Source: Acidobacteriota bacterium (GTDB taxonomy: Bacteria > Acidobacteriota > Terriglobia > Terriglobales > Acidobacteriaceae). Taken from it: a stretch of DNA of 47,963 nt. The translations under genes and the position numbers were made by a program. Of the stretch, positions 1 to 7,524 are shown piece by piece; positions within the stretch are counted from its first letter, which is position 1, and every line of letters begins with the position of its first letter. The stretch spans positions 1 to 47,963 of the forward strand of contig JABDHA010000027.1 of the NCBI GenBank assembly GCA_013285705.1, read 5' to 3'. The notes beneath the pieces are model-generated. The model worked only from the letters and a program-made list of their open reading frames with translations. It did no database searches and was not told where the DNA came from.

Positions 1-21
1 GCTTCAGAGTGGACCCGGGAT

Positions 22-3000
22 TTAGAAAACGAGCTTCAACGAGCCCTGAATCTGCCGGGCGGTGGTTGTTCCATCGTTCTGCGTCTGGGTGCCGGTTGAA
101 ACTCCAAAGTTAGCATCTCCCAAAATACCGCTAGCTGGCTGTAAAAAGAGCGGATGGTTGAAAAGGTTGTAGCTCTCAGCCCGGAAAATTACCTTGTATC
201 GTTCGGATATTCTCTGGTCTTTTTCAAAAACAGCATCTGTATCGATTTGATTCGGGCCATAAAACTGGTTCCTGCGAACCGTTGGCACTTGATCGAAAAC
301 GGGGTTCACAAATGCGGATTCGGCAGGGCCCGTCCGTTTGCCGCTGCCATCCGGCAAGATCGACGATCCTTGGTTCTTTGGATAGGGGCTTGATCCGGAG
401 TAGCTTGCGCGGTTAGTTAAACCGGTATGAAGATTATCAATTGTGCCGAAGATTTCGAAGGGGAGGCCGGTGCCCGCCTTGGTGATTCCGGAAAGCTGAA
501 TTCCTTCGAGAACACGCCCCACGAAGCCGTTGTTGAGGTTGGACCTACCGCGGCCAATGGGCAGTTCCCACGTTCCGTAAGCAGTAAAAATATGACGCTC
601 ATCATCAGTCGCATTGCCGTATTCATTGATTAAGTGGTACGAGTCGCGCGGCAAGCCCCGATTGACTCCATTGCCTCCGGGAAGAATAGAGTCGTTGCTA
701 TTATCGAGGGCATGCGACCAGGTATATGCGGCGTGAAGCTCATATCCATGGCTGGAGCGTTTCGTGACTTGAACCTGAAGGGCATTGTAGTTACTCATGC
801 CACTGGAGCTTTGCTCCAGCACCTCCGAGAAGATGCTGTTGCCGGAGCCATCTATTGGCAATAAGCCAAAATCGCCACCATAGTAGAGAATTTCGCCTTG
901 GAGATACGCCTCTCCAATGCCTCCGCATATATTTGGATTGCCAATGCCCCCGTTGCAGTACGCTACGAGCTGGGCCACGTTGGCGGGCAGCGGCTGGTTG
1001 CCGTTGAGTTCGTTCAACACATGAGTCGCATGATTTCCAACGTAGTTGACTTCAAGCACCACATCCTGAGTAATCTCACGTTGTACCCCGAGGTTCCAGG
1101 CTGCATTGCCCGGGATTTTGAGATGAGGATCGAAAGTTACTTCCTCTGCCAGGGTCAAGGGCGCAGAGAGAGTCGCCGAAGTCCCTACCGTAGGCAGGAA
1201 GGGCGTGTTTTCCGGTGTGGACGTGGGGCCTGCAACTGCACTGCCGCCATTTGGATTCGGAGCCGGGAAGATCGGCAGACCTTGGGCACTCAGGTTTGGG
1301 AAGTTGGTCGGGGATTGCTCAAAGGGCGGCGAAGTGCGCGCATTCCCAAACAGGTTGCCGAAGATACGGTCGTGAAAGAGCCCAAATCCGCCGCGAATCG
1401 CGGTTTTCCCGTCAGCGAAAGGATCATAGGAAAAGCCTGCTCGTGGTTCGAAGAGCTTCCAGCTGTCGGAGTAGAGCTGCTGCCCGGTCCCCGGCCCCAC
1501 GACCGTGAAAGTGAACGGTCCTGGCCCATTTGCCGGAACAAACAGATTGGAAAGATTGGCTTGCGCATCATAAGGCACTCCATTGAACTCCCACCGCAGG
1601 CCATAAGAAAGGGTCAGATTGGGCACCGCCTTCCAGCTATCCTGAGCAAAAAGACCATACTCATGCTGACGGAAACGACGGTAGTCTGTGCCGACGCGGG
1701 TTTGACTCTTGTCATAGAACTGCGATTGGCTCTGTTCGTCGATGACGCCTTCCTGCTGATAGATCTGGTTCTGGAAGGTGGTGTAATCCGGTGTACCCAC
1801 CTGGAAGGGACTGTTGTATGCGGCATACTGGCCGGAGTCGTTCAGGAATTGAAATTCGATCGTCTGCTGCGAGGAGAAACTATTGGCGCCGTCTTCGCTG
1901 ATATGGCGAAGTTCTCCGCCGAACTTAAACGTGTGCTTTCCCTTTACCCAGCTCAGGGCATCCGTGAAGACGCCGGTTTTCCCCAGACGACCTTGGCTCT
2001 GACTCTCAGCGAGACCAAGGCAGCCCAAGCCCTGGAATGGAGACGAAAGACTGAAGGTACTGGAATTGCCGAATGCATCGGTGCCGCCTGTAATGGCGTT
2101 CAACTGTGTCAGTCCGCCGCAATAGAACGAGTCGCTAAAGAGTGTGTACCCAGCCCTCGCATTGTTCACGAGATTCGGCGTAAACGTGGAGGTCAATTGG
2201 ATGCTGCCTGAGTGAGACGTTTGCGTTGTTCCTGTGGCGCCGATGCCGCCGGGCAGCACTTCATCATGCGCCGAATCGGGGTCGGAGAAGCGAGCATAGA
2301 TGTACCGGAGTGAAAGCTGCTCGCTGTTAGTCAACTGGTGATCGATTTTGCCCGTAAGTGAGTAACTGTTCTGCCGGGATTCAGATGGAAAGAAATACAA
2401 TCCGCTCACGCCATCGCCGTTCGCAACCTGCGGCAGAGGAAACGCGTTGTAAAGATTGTTGGCGACAAAGTTGTCCAGCCCCAGACCGGTATTGTTGTTG
2501 CCGTTGGCCGGGTTGGTGAGATCAACCGCCTGGCTTCCGGTTTGACCAATATATGTGTAAACGCCGCTGCGAAATGCAGCCGTGGGAACGGTGATATTGT
2601 CTGTCACATTCGTGACGAAACGATCCCACTCGCCATTCAGGAAGAAGAAAGTTTTATCTTTGTGGATCGGTCCACCGAGTGAAGCGCCAAACTGGTTGCG
2701 GACGTAAGGATTCTGCGGCGAGGTGCTGCCGTCTGCGTTCACCTTACGGTTGAACCAGTCACGAGCGCCGAGAGCGTTGTACCGGCCGAACCAATAGAGG
2801 TCGCCATGGAACTGATTTGTGCCACTGCGAGTAATAACATCTACGACGGCGCCGGTATTCCGGCCAAACTCGGCATCAAAATTATTCGTGATGAGTCGAA
2901 ACTCGGCAGCAGTATCGGGATTGGCTCCTACAGCGCCTCCCAGTTGTCCGGGAACGCCGGAGTCGTTGTTGTCCGTTCCATCCAACATGAAGTTGTTGTT

Positions 3001-3645
3001 GCGCTCGCGGGCGCCGTTAACCGCCGCCCCTCCCATGCTGCTACCAGCCACTACGCCGGGCGAAAGCAGAACTAACTGATAAGGATCACGCAGGATGAGC
3101 GGAAGATTGTTAATTGCCTTGGAATCAAGGATCGTGCTGAGCTGATAGGTATCTGTTTCGACTGGAGCCTCGGTAATCGCATTAACGTTGACTTCGCTGT
3201 TTGCGGATCCAACCTCCAGCTTCACATTGAGCGGCACGACTTCGCCGACGGTCACATTCACGTCATTCAGGATTGCCTTCTGAAAACCACCCTTTTCAAC
3301 TGTCAAGGTATACGTGGTTGGCTGCAGATTGACGAACGTATAGGTGCCGGCATTTCCCGTCAGGACGTTGCGGATCGCGCCAGTCGTATTTGCAGTAGCA
3401 GTAACCGAGGCGTCGGCGACGACTGCGCCAGATGTATCCGTGACCAGACCAGTCACCGAACCCGTTTGCGCGATGGTTGGAATAACGGAAGAGAACAATA
3501 ATGTCGCGAAGAGAATCAGGCGGATTGGGGAAAACAGGGACCGCTCGCGGACATCGATTCCCGCAGAAGCCGCCTTGTCGGCTTCTGCAAGCGGATTGAA
3601 ACCTGACAATAACAAGGGCAGAGAATACTTGAATTTGCATGCCAT
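22..3645 (-). CDS. Oar-like TonB-dependent receptor 1
   Basis: A 1207-residue outer-membrane protein of the large Oar-like TonB-dependent receptor family that is expanded in Acidobacteriota. The first ~45 residues are an unusually long N-region before a hydrophobic export segment ending near IAQ (residue ~60). Residues ~62-145 form a carboxypeptidase-regulatory (Cna-B-like) domain (TGSVTGLVTDTSGAVV). A plug region follows, with FMLDGTDNND and EFGRNTGAVVDVITRSGTN, and then a long beta-barrel ending in the aromatic KLVF typical of outer-membrane barrels. The ATG at 3645 has GGGAG about 7 nt upstream. It stands alone, with nothing on its strand for ~925 bp upstream. Substrate is unknown; such receptors usually import large or complexed ligands, often glycans. 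Family call is strong, substrate is not inferable. Confidence 0.9.
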   Translation of the reverse strand: MACKFKYSLPLLLSGFNPLAEADKAASAGIDVRERSLFSPIRLILFATLLFSSVIPTIAQTGSVTGLVTDTSGAVVADASVTATANTTGAIRNVLTGNAGTYTFVNLQPTTYTLTVEKGGFQKAILNDVNVTVGEVVPLNVKLEVGSANSEVNVNAITEAPVETDTYQLSTILDSKAINNLPLILRDPYQLVLLSPGVVAGSSMGGAAVNGARERNNNFMLDGTDNNDSGVPGQLGGAVGANPDTAAEFRLITNNFDAEFGRNTGAVVDVITRSGTNQFHGDLYWFGRYNALGARDWFNRKVNADGSTSPQNPYVRNQFGASLGGPIHKDKTFFFLNGEWDRFVTNVTDNITVPTAAFRSGVYTYIGQTGSQAVDLTNPANGNNNTGLGLDNFVANNLYNAFPLPQVANGDGVSGLYFFPSESRQNSYSLTGKIDHQLTNSEQLSLRYIYARFSDPDSAHDEVLPGGIGATGTTQTSHSGSIQLTSTFTPNLVNNARAGYTLFSDSFYCGGLTQLNAITGGTDAFGNSSTFSLSSPFQGLGCLGLAESQSQGRLGKTGVFTDALSWVKGKHTFKFGGELRHISEDGANSFSSQQTIEFQFLNDSGQYAAYNSPFQVGTPDYTTFQNQIYQQEGVIDEQSQSQFYDKSQTRVGTDYRRFRQHEYGLFAQDSWKAVPNLTLSYGLRWEFNGVPYDAQANLSNLFVPANGPGPFTFTVVGPGTGQQLYSDSWKLFEPRAGFSYDPFADGKTAIRGGFGLFHDRIFGNLFGNARTSPPFEQSPTNFPNLSAQGLPIFPAPNPNGGSAVAGPTSTPENTPFLPTVGTSATLSAPLTLAEEVTFDPHLKIPGNAAWNLGVQREITQDVVLEVNYVGNHATHVLNELNGNQPLPANVAQLVAYCNGGIGNPNICGGIGEAYLQGEILYYGGDFGLLPIDGSGNSIFSEVLEQSSSGMSNYNALQVQVTKRSSHGYELHAAYTWSHALDNSNDSILPGGNGVNRGLPRDSYHLINEYGNATDDERHIFTAYGTWELPIGRGRSNLNNGFVGRVLEGIQLSGITKAGTGLPFEIFGTIDNLHTGLTNRASYSGSSPYPKNQGSSILPDGSGKRTGPAESAFVNPVFDQVPTVRRNQFYGPNQIDTDAVFEKDQRISERYKVIFRAESYNLFNHPLFLQPASGILGDANFGVSTGTQTQNDGTTTARQIQGSLKLVF

Positions 3646-4571
3646 ATAAGCTCTCCCAAAAGAATGTTTTCAATGCGTCATCGTTCACCAAGTGTTTTTG
3701 TGGAGTTACTGTTGCGGTGACCATACTTGCACGTATGGCTCCAAACTGATAACTCTCATGCACTCGTCGGCCGTTGATCTCTGTATTCCGAAGAAACACC
3801 TGATGTTATTTTTTTGGTAAACTTAGTGGCCTTTCTAGTTATCGAGACTATTACTATCGAGTTAGTTCTCATTCCTGCTGAATTTCGTAGCTATGTTCCA
3901 TAAAAATGTAGCCTGCTGACATGAATCCCCCCGTGAAATTGCTTATGTCTTAGCGCTGTATCTGAAGCGCCGACGTGAATGATCGTCGGGTGCCAAAGGC
4001 TTGCGAGCGCTTCGGATATAGTGACTTGAAAGAATCCGCTCTTTCGAAAGAGCTACGTATGGGATTTGTATCGCTGGACAGGGCTTCTGAAGCCAGGGTT
4101 CAATGCCAAGACGGCTCGGTCTGTAGCGCGGTTATGGTGATGATGCGTTCTGGAGCAGCGTTCGAGTTGCGGGCCGTTCTGGCGGACAGTGGAAGTAGCG
4201 AGCGAAGTGTTCACCGTGCCAATGTAGGCGTGAATCGTGGACGGAGCCTAGTTGCGCCGCTCCAACTGCTCAAGCATGATCTGGTGTAGGTGAATCACAG
4301 AGAATCCTCCTCTGCCAAAAACGCTAGATCATCACCACCAAGCTCGCTCAGCCGCCGCACGCGAATGCGTCCGCCGCAAAGCGGCTTCGTTCAAGTCGGC
4401 TTGTGGGTCCCCTTCTCCGAAAGAGTGCGGTGCCCGGAAAACGGGGTTTTCAGGTAGGTTCGTTCCTGGTAAGCGCTCTTCCGATGGTCGAATCGGAATA
4501 CTGGTGCTATTGACTAATCATCAAATTATGGTGCGACGATGTTCAGCCATCTTATAGCTCATTGATTCGAC
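3646..4571. other. Gene-poor intergenic region
   Basis: About 925 bp between the start of receptor 1 and the 3' end of tRNA-Cys 1. It should hold the receptor promoter in its AT-rich left part (about 3790-3950). An open frame of 104 codons on the plus strand (3975-4289) has no recognisable domain and no convincing ribosome-binding site, so it is not called. I see no clear U-tailed terminator behind tRNA-Cys 1. Otherwise nothing recognisable. Confidence 0.5.
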
Positions 4572-4647
4572 TGGAGCACCGGGCGGGAATTGAACCCGCG
4601 AATACTGGTTTTGCAGACCAGCGCGTTAGCCACTTCGCCACCGGTGC
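4572..4647 (-). tRNA. tRNA-Cys(GCA) 1, in the peroxiredoxin operon
   Basis: A 76-nt cloverleaf including an encoded CCA. The acceptor stem GCACCGG pairs with CCGGTGC, followed by discriminator U73, a cysteine identity element. The anticodon stem CTGGT/ACCAG closes the loop CTGCAAA, giving anticodon GCA. The T-arm is GCGGG-TTCAATT-CCCGC. The D-stem has three GC pairs and an A13/A22 mismatch, as in other bacterial tRNA-Cys. The 5' end is only 43 nt downstream of the peroxiredoxin stop on the same strand, with a 10-bp hairpin between them, so it is probably processed from the peroxiredoxin transcript. A second, different tRNA-Cys(GCA) lies at 8494-8568. Confidence 0.95.
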
Positions 4648-4654
4648 TCATGGG

Positions 4655-4679
4655 TCCGCCGTGCAGGACGCACGGCGGA
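4655..4679. other. 10-bp perfect hairpin between peroxiredoxin and tRNA-Cys
   Basis: TCCGCCGTGC (4655-4664) is perfectly complementary to GCACGGCGGA (4670-4679) around a 5-nt loop. No T-run follows on either strand, so it does not look like an intrinsic terminator. Sitting 7 nt before the tRNA 5' end, it could stabilise the peroxiredoxin mRNA 3' end or present a processing site. That role is inference. Confidence 0.6.
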
Positions 4680-4690
4680 TAAAAGATAGA

Positions 4691-5347
4691 TTACTCGGGT
4701 TGCGCTACGGTGCGCAGGTAGGGCTTCACCGTTTTGTAGCCGGGGAAGATCTTGTCCGCTTCCTCGTTCGAGACCGCGCCGGTAATGATGACCTCGCCGC
4801 CCTGTTTCCAGTTCGCCGGCGTTGCAACCTTGTGCTTCGCCGTAAGTTGGATCGAGTCGAGCACGCGGATAATCTCGTCAAAGTTGCGACCGGTTGTCAT
4901 GGGATAAGCCAGTGTCAACTTAATGCGCTTATCGGGTCCGATGACAAAGACAGTACGCACGGGTGCATTGTTGGCTGGCGTGCGTCCTTCCGAGGTCTCG
5001 CCTGCATCAGCCGGCAGCATGTCGTAGAGTTTCGCAATCTTCAGTTCGGGGTCGCCGATCAGCGGATAATTCACCGCGAATCCGCCTACATCCTGGATGT
5101 CAGCTGCCCACTTGCTGTGGTTGCTCACCGGATCGACGCTCAGGCCGATCACCTTGGCACCGCGCTGGGCAAACTGGCTCTCGAGACCCGCGACCGCTCC
5201 CAGCTCGGTGGTGCAGACGGGGGTGAAATCCTTAGGGTGGGAAAAGAACACGGCCCAGTTGTCGCCAATCCACTCATGAAAGTGAATCGTGCCCAGTGTT
5301 GTTTCCGCCGTGAAATCTGGCGCAATATCGTTGATACGAAGTGACAT
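4691..5347 (-). CDS. 1-Cys peroxiredoxin (Prx6-type)
   Basis: A 218-residue cytoplasmic thiol peroxidase that reduces H2O2 and organic hydroperoxides. The active-site motif PKDFTPVCTTE places the peroxidatic cysteine at residue 45, and PVRTVFVIG supplies the conserved Arg131. Cys45 is the only cysteine in the protein. That absence of a resolving cysteine, the length near 220 residues and the C-terminal extension with GGEVIITGAVSNEEA fit the 1-Cys Prx6 class rather than AhpC. The ATG at 5347 has AGAGGA about 8 nt upstream. It is the first full-length gene after a promoter, a Cys-rich upstream ORF and a terminator hairpin, and tRNA-Cys follows it 43 nt downstream. Expression is therefore probably controlled by attenuation. 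Confidence 0.95.
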   Translation of the reverse strand: MSLRINDIAPDFTAETTLGTIHFHEWIGDNWAVFFSHPKDFTPVCTTELGAVAGLESQFAQRGAKVIGLSVDPVSNHSKWAADIQDVGGFAVNYPLIGDPELKIAKLYDMLPADAGETSEGRTPANNAPVRTVFVIGPDKRIKLTLAYPMTTGRNFDEIIRVLDSIQLTAKHKVATPANWKQGGEVIITGAVSNEEADKIFPGYKTVKPYLRTVAQPE

Positions 5348-5390
5348 TTCGATTTTCCTCTTCGGGGAACTCTACATTTCCCATGAAATT

Positions 5391-5425
5391 AAAAAACCCA
5401 CCTCAGCAGATTCTCTGCGGGTGGG
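5391..5425 (-). terminator. Leader terminator (attenuator) of the peroxiredoxin operon
   Basis: On the minus strand CCCACC pairs with GGTGGG, and an inner stem GCAGA/TCTGC closes a GAA loop; six T residues follow directly (5396-5391). This is a standard intrinsic terminator, but it lies between the promoter/upstream ORF and the peroxiredoxin start, 43 nt before its ATG. A terminator inside a leader is the hallmark of attenuation. Confidence 0.85.
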
Positions 5426-5469
5426 CGTTTGGAGCTTGGTTTGAACTTCGCTCTAGAGACACACCCGCA
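5416..5469 (-). promoter_or_regulatory. Candidate antiterminator pairing
   Basis: TGCGGGTG at 5469-5462, inside codons 20-22 of the upstream ORF, is perfectly complementary to CACCCGCA at 5423-5416, the 5' arm of the leader terminator. The two pairings exclude each other. A ribosome stalled in the first Cys cluster (codons 12-15) would leave 5469-5462 free to form the antiterminator. A ribosome reaching the stop codon would mask it and let the terminator fold. This is the classic amino-acid attenuation geometry; the pairing is seen, the mechanism is inferred. Confidence 0.7.
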
Positions 5470-5527
5470 TGGTGCAGCAGCGACAGCAGCAGCACATACA
5501 CACGCAGGTTGAAGTAGAGCGCATCAT
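5453..5527 (-). CDS. Cysteine-rich leader peptide (uORF)
   Basis: A 24-codon ORF beginning with two ATG codons (5527 and 5524) and ending in TAG. Nine codons are cysteine (positions 8, 10, 12-15, 17, 18 and 23; both TGC and TGT). The middle reads CVCMCCCCRCC and the end TMRVCL. The predicted transcription start is only about 3-4 nt before the first ATG, so translation may be close to leaderless; an internal ATG at 5497 would give a 14-residue version with seven Cys. No Shine-Dalgarno sequence is evident. The peptide itself is unlikely to have a function; its translation probably senses charged tRNA-Cys and controls the downstream terminator. The same bases read on the plus strand encode a glutamine-rich stretch that could be mistaken for a PhzF N-terminus. 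Confidence 0.75.
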   Translation of the reverse strand: MMRSTSTCVCMCCCCRCCTMRVCL

Positions 5528-5537
5528 TGTGAATTTC

Positions 5538-5566
5538 AGAATAGTGCGCGCCGACAGATGTGTCAA
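5538..5566 (-). promoter_or_regulatory. Sigma-70 promoter of the peroxiredoxin/tRNA-Cys operon
   Basis: On the minus strand, TTGACA (5566-5561) is followed after exactly 17 nt by TATTCT (5543-5538). Consensus -35, ideal spacing and a good -10. Transcription should begin near 5530-5531, just before the leader-peptide ATG. Confidence 0.8.
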
Positions 5567-5609
5567 ACCAAAGCTCCGGACATCACCCGTCTTCTGCGAA
5601 ACTATCGCT

Positions 5610-6497
5610 ATGCGCGCCTTCCACTATCATCTCTGCGATGTCTTCACCTCCACACCCTTTGCGGGCAATCAGCTTGCTGTGTTTGAAGACGTTGGCGATT
5701 TAAGCGCAGCTGAAATGCAGGCTCTCGCCAAGGAAACCAATCTTTCCGAAACGACGTTCATCAAGCGCCGCCGCATTGAATTTGAGCGTCAGCGCGGCGT
5801 GCGCGTTCGCATCTTCACTACCGAAGAGGAGTTGCCTTTCGCCGGTCACCCTACGCTCGGCACAGCCACGTTCATTCGCGGGTATCTGCCGGAATACGCC
5901 GGAAGCGACGCCATCAAGCTGGAATTAAATGTTGGCGCGGTGACTGTCCGCTTTCCCGCCGAGCAGCAAGGCGCAGTCCATGGGGAAATGACGCAGCCCG
6001 ATCCCGTCTTCGGAGCGATGCATGATCACAACACCGTTGCGAAAGCCATCGGCGTTTCTGTCGACGATCTCGCGCTTGAAATGCCAGTGCAGACCGTCTC
6101 CACTGGCATGCCATTTTGCATCGTGCCTTTTCGTTCCATCGAGGCATTGTCTAGACTGCGTAGCCAGGGCGCCAGCGTTGAGGATTACTTGAGACAGAGC
6201 GACGCCAAGTTTTTCTATTGCATCGCTCCAGAGTTGAAGAATGTCTGGCGGGCCCGCATGCAGTTTTACAACGGAGAAGATCCGGCCACTGGCTCCGCTG
6301 CCGGCTGTGCCATTTCTTATCTCGTTCGGCATGGCTTCGCCGTGTCCGACGAGCAAGTGCACATTCGCCAGGGCATCGAGATCAAACGTCCCAGCTCGAT
6401 TGAGGTACGCGCAAAATTCGATGGCGTCTCAGTTCGGGAAGTGCGCGTTGCAGGCAGCACTATTTTCGTAGCAAACGGACGCTTTTTCCTTGAGTGA
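5610..6497 (+). CDS. PhzF-family isomerase-like protein
   Basis: A 295-residue cytoplasmic protein of the PhzF/diaminopimelate-epimerase-like fold. Family marks are MRAFHYHLCDVFT at the start, the SET motif with the expected catalytic Glu47, FAGHPTLGTA around residues 78-86, and NGEDPATGSAAGC in the C-terminal half. Most family members are not in phenazine pathways and their substrates are unknown; no phenazine genes are visible here. I chose the ATG at 5610 because family homology starts there. The frame stays open back to 5469, but that upstream part is a Gln-rich antisense reading of the Cys leader. The gene diverges from the peroxiredoxin operon, whose -35 box lies ~44 bp upstream of this ATG. 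No clear ribosome-binding site. Confidence 0.9.
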   Translation: MRAFHYHLCDVFTSTPFAGNQLAVFEDVGDLSAAEMQALAKETNLSETTFIKRRRIEFERQRGVRVRIFTTEEELPFAGHPTLGTATFIRGYLPEYAGSDAIKLELNVGAVTVRFPAEQQGAVHGEMTQPDPVFGAMHDHNTVAKAIGVSVDDLALEMPVQTVSTGMPFCIVPFRSIEALSRLRSQGASVEDYLRQSDAKFFYCIAPELKNVWRARMQFYNGEDPATGSAAGCAISYLVRHGFAVSDEQVHIRQGIEIKRPSSIEVRAKFDGVSVREVRVAGSTIFVANGRFFLE

Positions 6498-7050
6498 TTC
6501 ACATGCTTTCAACAGGCATCATGCTGCGCAGAGCCAATAACCATGCGGCAAAATCAAAATTCAGTGAATCTCCAGAGAAAAATTCACATCCTCTTCGCTT
6601 CATCTTCCCTGTTTACACGCCGCGTTGCAATTCGTACTCTTGGCAAGCGTTCCGGAATTGTGGAACGCAACTTTCGCCGATTACACACAACTGAATGAGA
6701 GCCAAAGTGCGCAGACATGCGCGCTTGCAGCGGCTTTTGCAAGGCCTGCCACCTTCCGGAAAATATCCTGAGAAACGCGCAAGCATTGCGCGAGCTGCTT
6801 GGTTGTTGCGCTGGCAACCATGTCCCCCGCCTTTGGCTCAACCGCATCCCGCTTGAAACGGGAGCTGCGGCACCGCGCATGTGCGTGGAGGACGATTCGT
6901 TTTTCAAAAAGCCTCCACGCGCGCGGATGACGCTGCCTTGTCTCTTGATACATGGATTGCGGCCTAACGAACCCCGTCGCGGGTGCGCACATTTGAAGTG
7001 TGCCTGCCAGCAAAACCGCTTCGCCACGCTCGCGAAGCAGTCAGGATGTT
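6498..7050. other. Intergenic region with several inverted repeats
   Basis: About 550 bp between the PhzF-like gene and the response regulator. It contains inverted repeats GCGTGGAGG (6883-6891)/CCTCCACGC (6912-6920), CCCG-N7-CGGG near 6850, and GCACA-N7-TGTGC near 6990. Open frames of 110-147 codons exist here on both strands but show no domain and no good start. It could hold a structured RNA or a decayed gene. It does not match tmRNA, RNase P or SRP RNA hallmarks that I can recognise. Confidence 0.35.
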
Positions 7051-7488
7051 ATGAGGCCTAGAAAAATTATCCTCTGCGTTGACGACAACGAACAGGCACT
7101 CTCCGTTCGCAAATTCTTACTCGAAACCCGCGGATATCGCGTACTTACAGCGCTTTCAGGTGAGGAGGCACTGGAGATCTTTCGCGCCGGCGGAATCGAT
7201 CTGGTGCTGAGCGACCTGCTGATGCCGCAGATGGACGGCAATGAGCTGGTACGCCGCATGAAAGAGATCACACCCGAGGTTCCGATGATTCTCGTCAGCG
7301 GGACGGTAAAGTCCTTCGACCGCGCCAACCGCGCCGATGCATTTCTGCCCAAGGGCGCCTGCAATCCCCTGGAGATGCTGGAGCGAATCCGCATCATGAT
7401 CGCTCGCAAACGCGGCCCGAAGAAAGCCTCCCTGCGCCCCTACCACGATGTCCACGAAGAACAGCCCGCCGTCGCGGCCATTGCCTAG
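7051..7488 (+). CDS. Single-domain response regulator
   Basis: A 145-residue CheY-like receiver with no output domain. The acidic pocket is Asp11-Asp12 (CVDDN), the phosphoacceptor is Asp55 (DLVLSDLLMPQMDG), the switch residue lies in LVSGT, and the conserved lysine in FLPKG. The last ~30 residues are a short basic then low-complexity tail. The ATG at 7051 has AGGA about 7 nt upstream and puts the receiver at residue 5; upstream in-frame codons encode no recognisable sequence. No histidine kinase is nearby, so its partner is unknown. It may signal by protein-protein interaction. Confidence 0.88.
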   Translation: MRPRKIILCVDDNEQALSVRKFLLETRGYRVLTALSGEEALEIFRAGGIDLVLSDLLMPQMDGNELVRRMKEITPEVPMILVSGTVKSFDRANRADAFLPKGACNPLEMLERIRIMIARKRGPKKASLRPYHDVHEEQPAVAAIA

Positions 7489-7524
7489 CCGAGAGAAATA
7501 TAGGGCTGCATTTACAATCAGAGA

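Noticed and set aside
898-2211. Long plus-strand open frame (437 codons) opposite receptor 1.
   Set aside because: No domain and composition typical of an antisense frame in a GC-rich gene; the minus-strand receptor is unambiguous.
3975-4289. 104-codon plus-strand frame in the gap after receptor 1.
   Set aside because: No ribosome site, no domain, and no sign of transposase or other known remnant.
5391-5425. Possible metabolite riboswitch in the peroxiredoxin leader.
   Set aside because: The leader is short, has no recognised riboswitch core, and the hairpin is a plain terminator preceded by a Cys-rich uORF.
5469-5609. In-frame 47-codon extension of the PhzF-like gene, rich in Gln and His.
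   Set aside because: It is the antisense reading of the Cys-codon run and leader. Family homology begins at the ATG at 5610, and the minus-strand promoter and uORF explain the sequence better.
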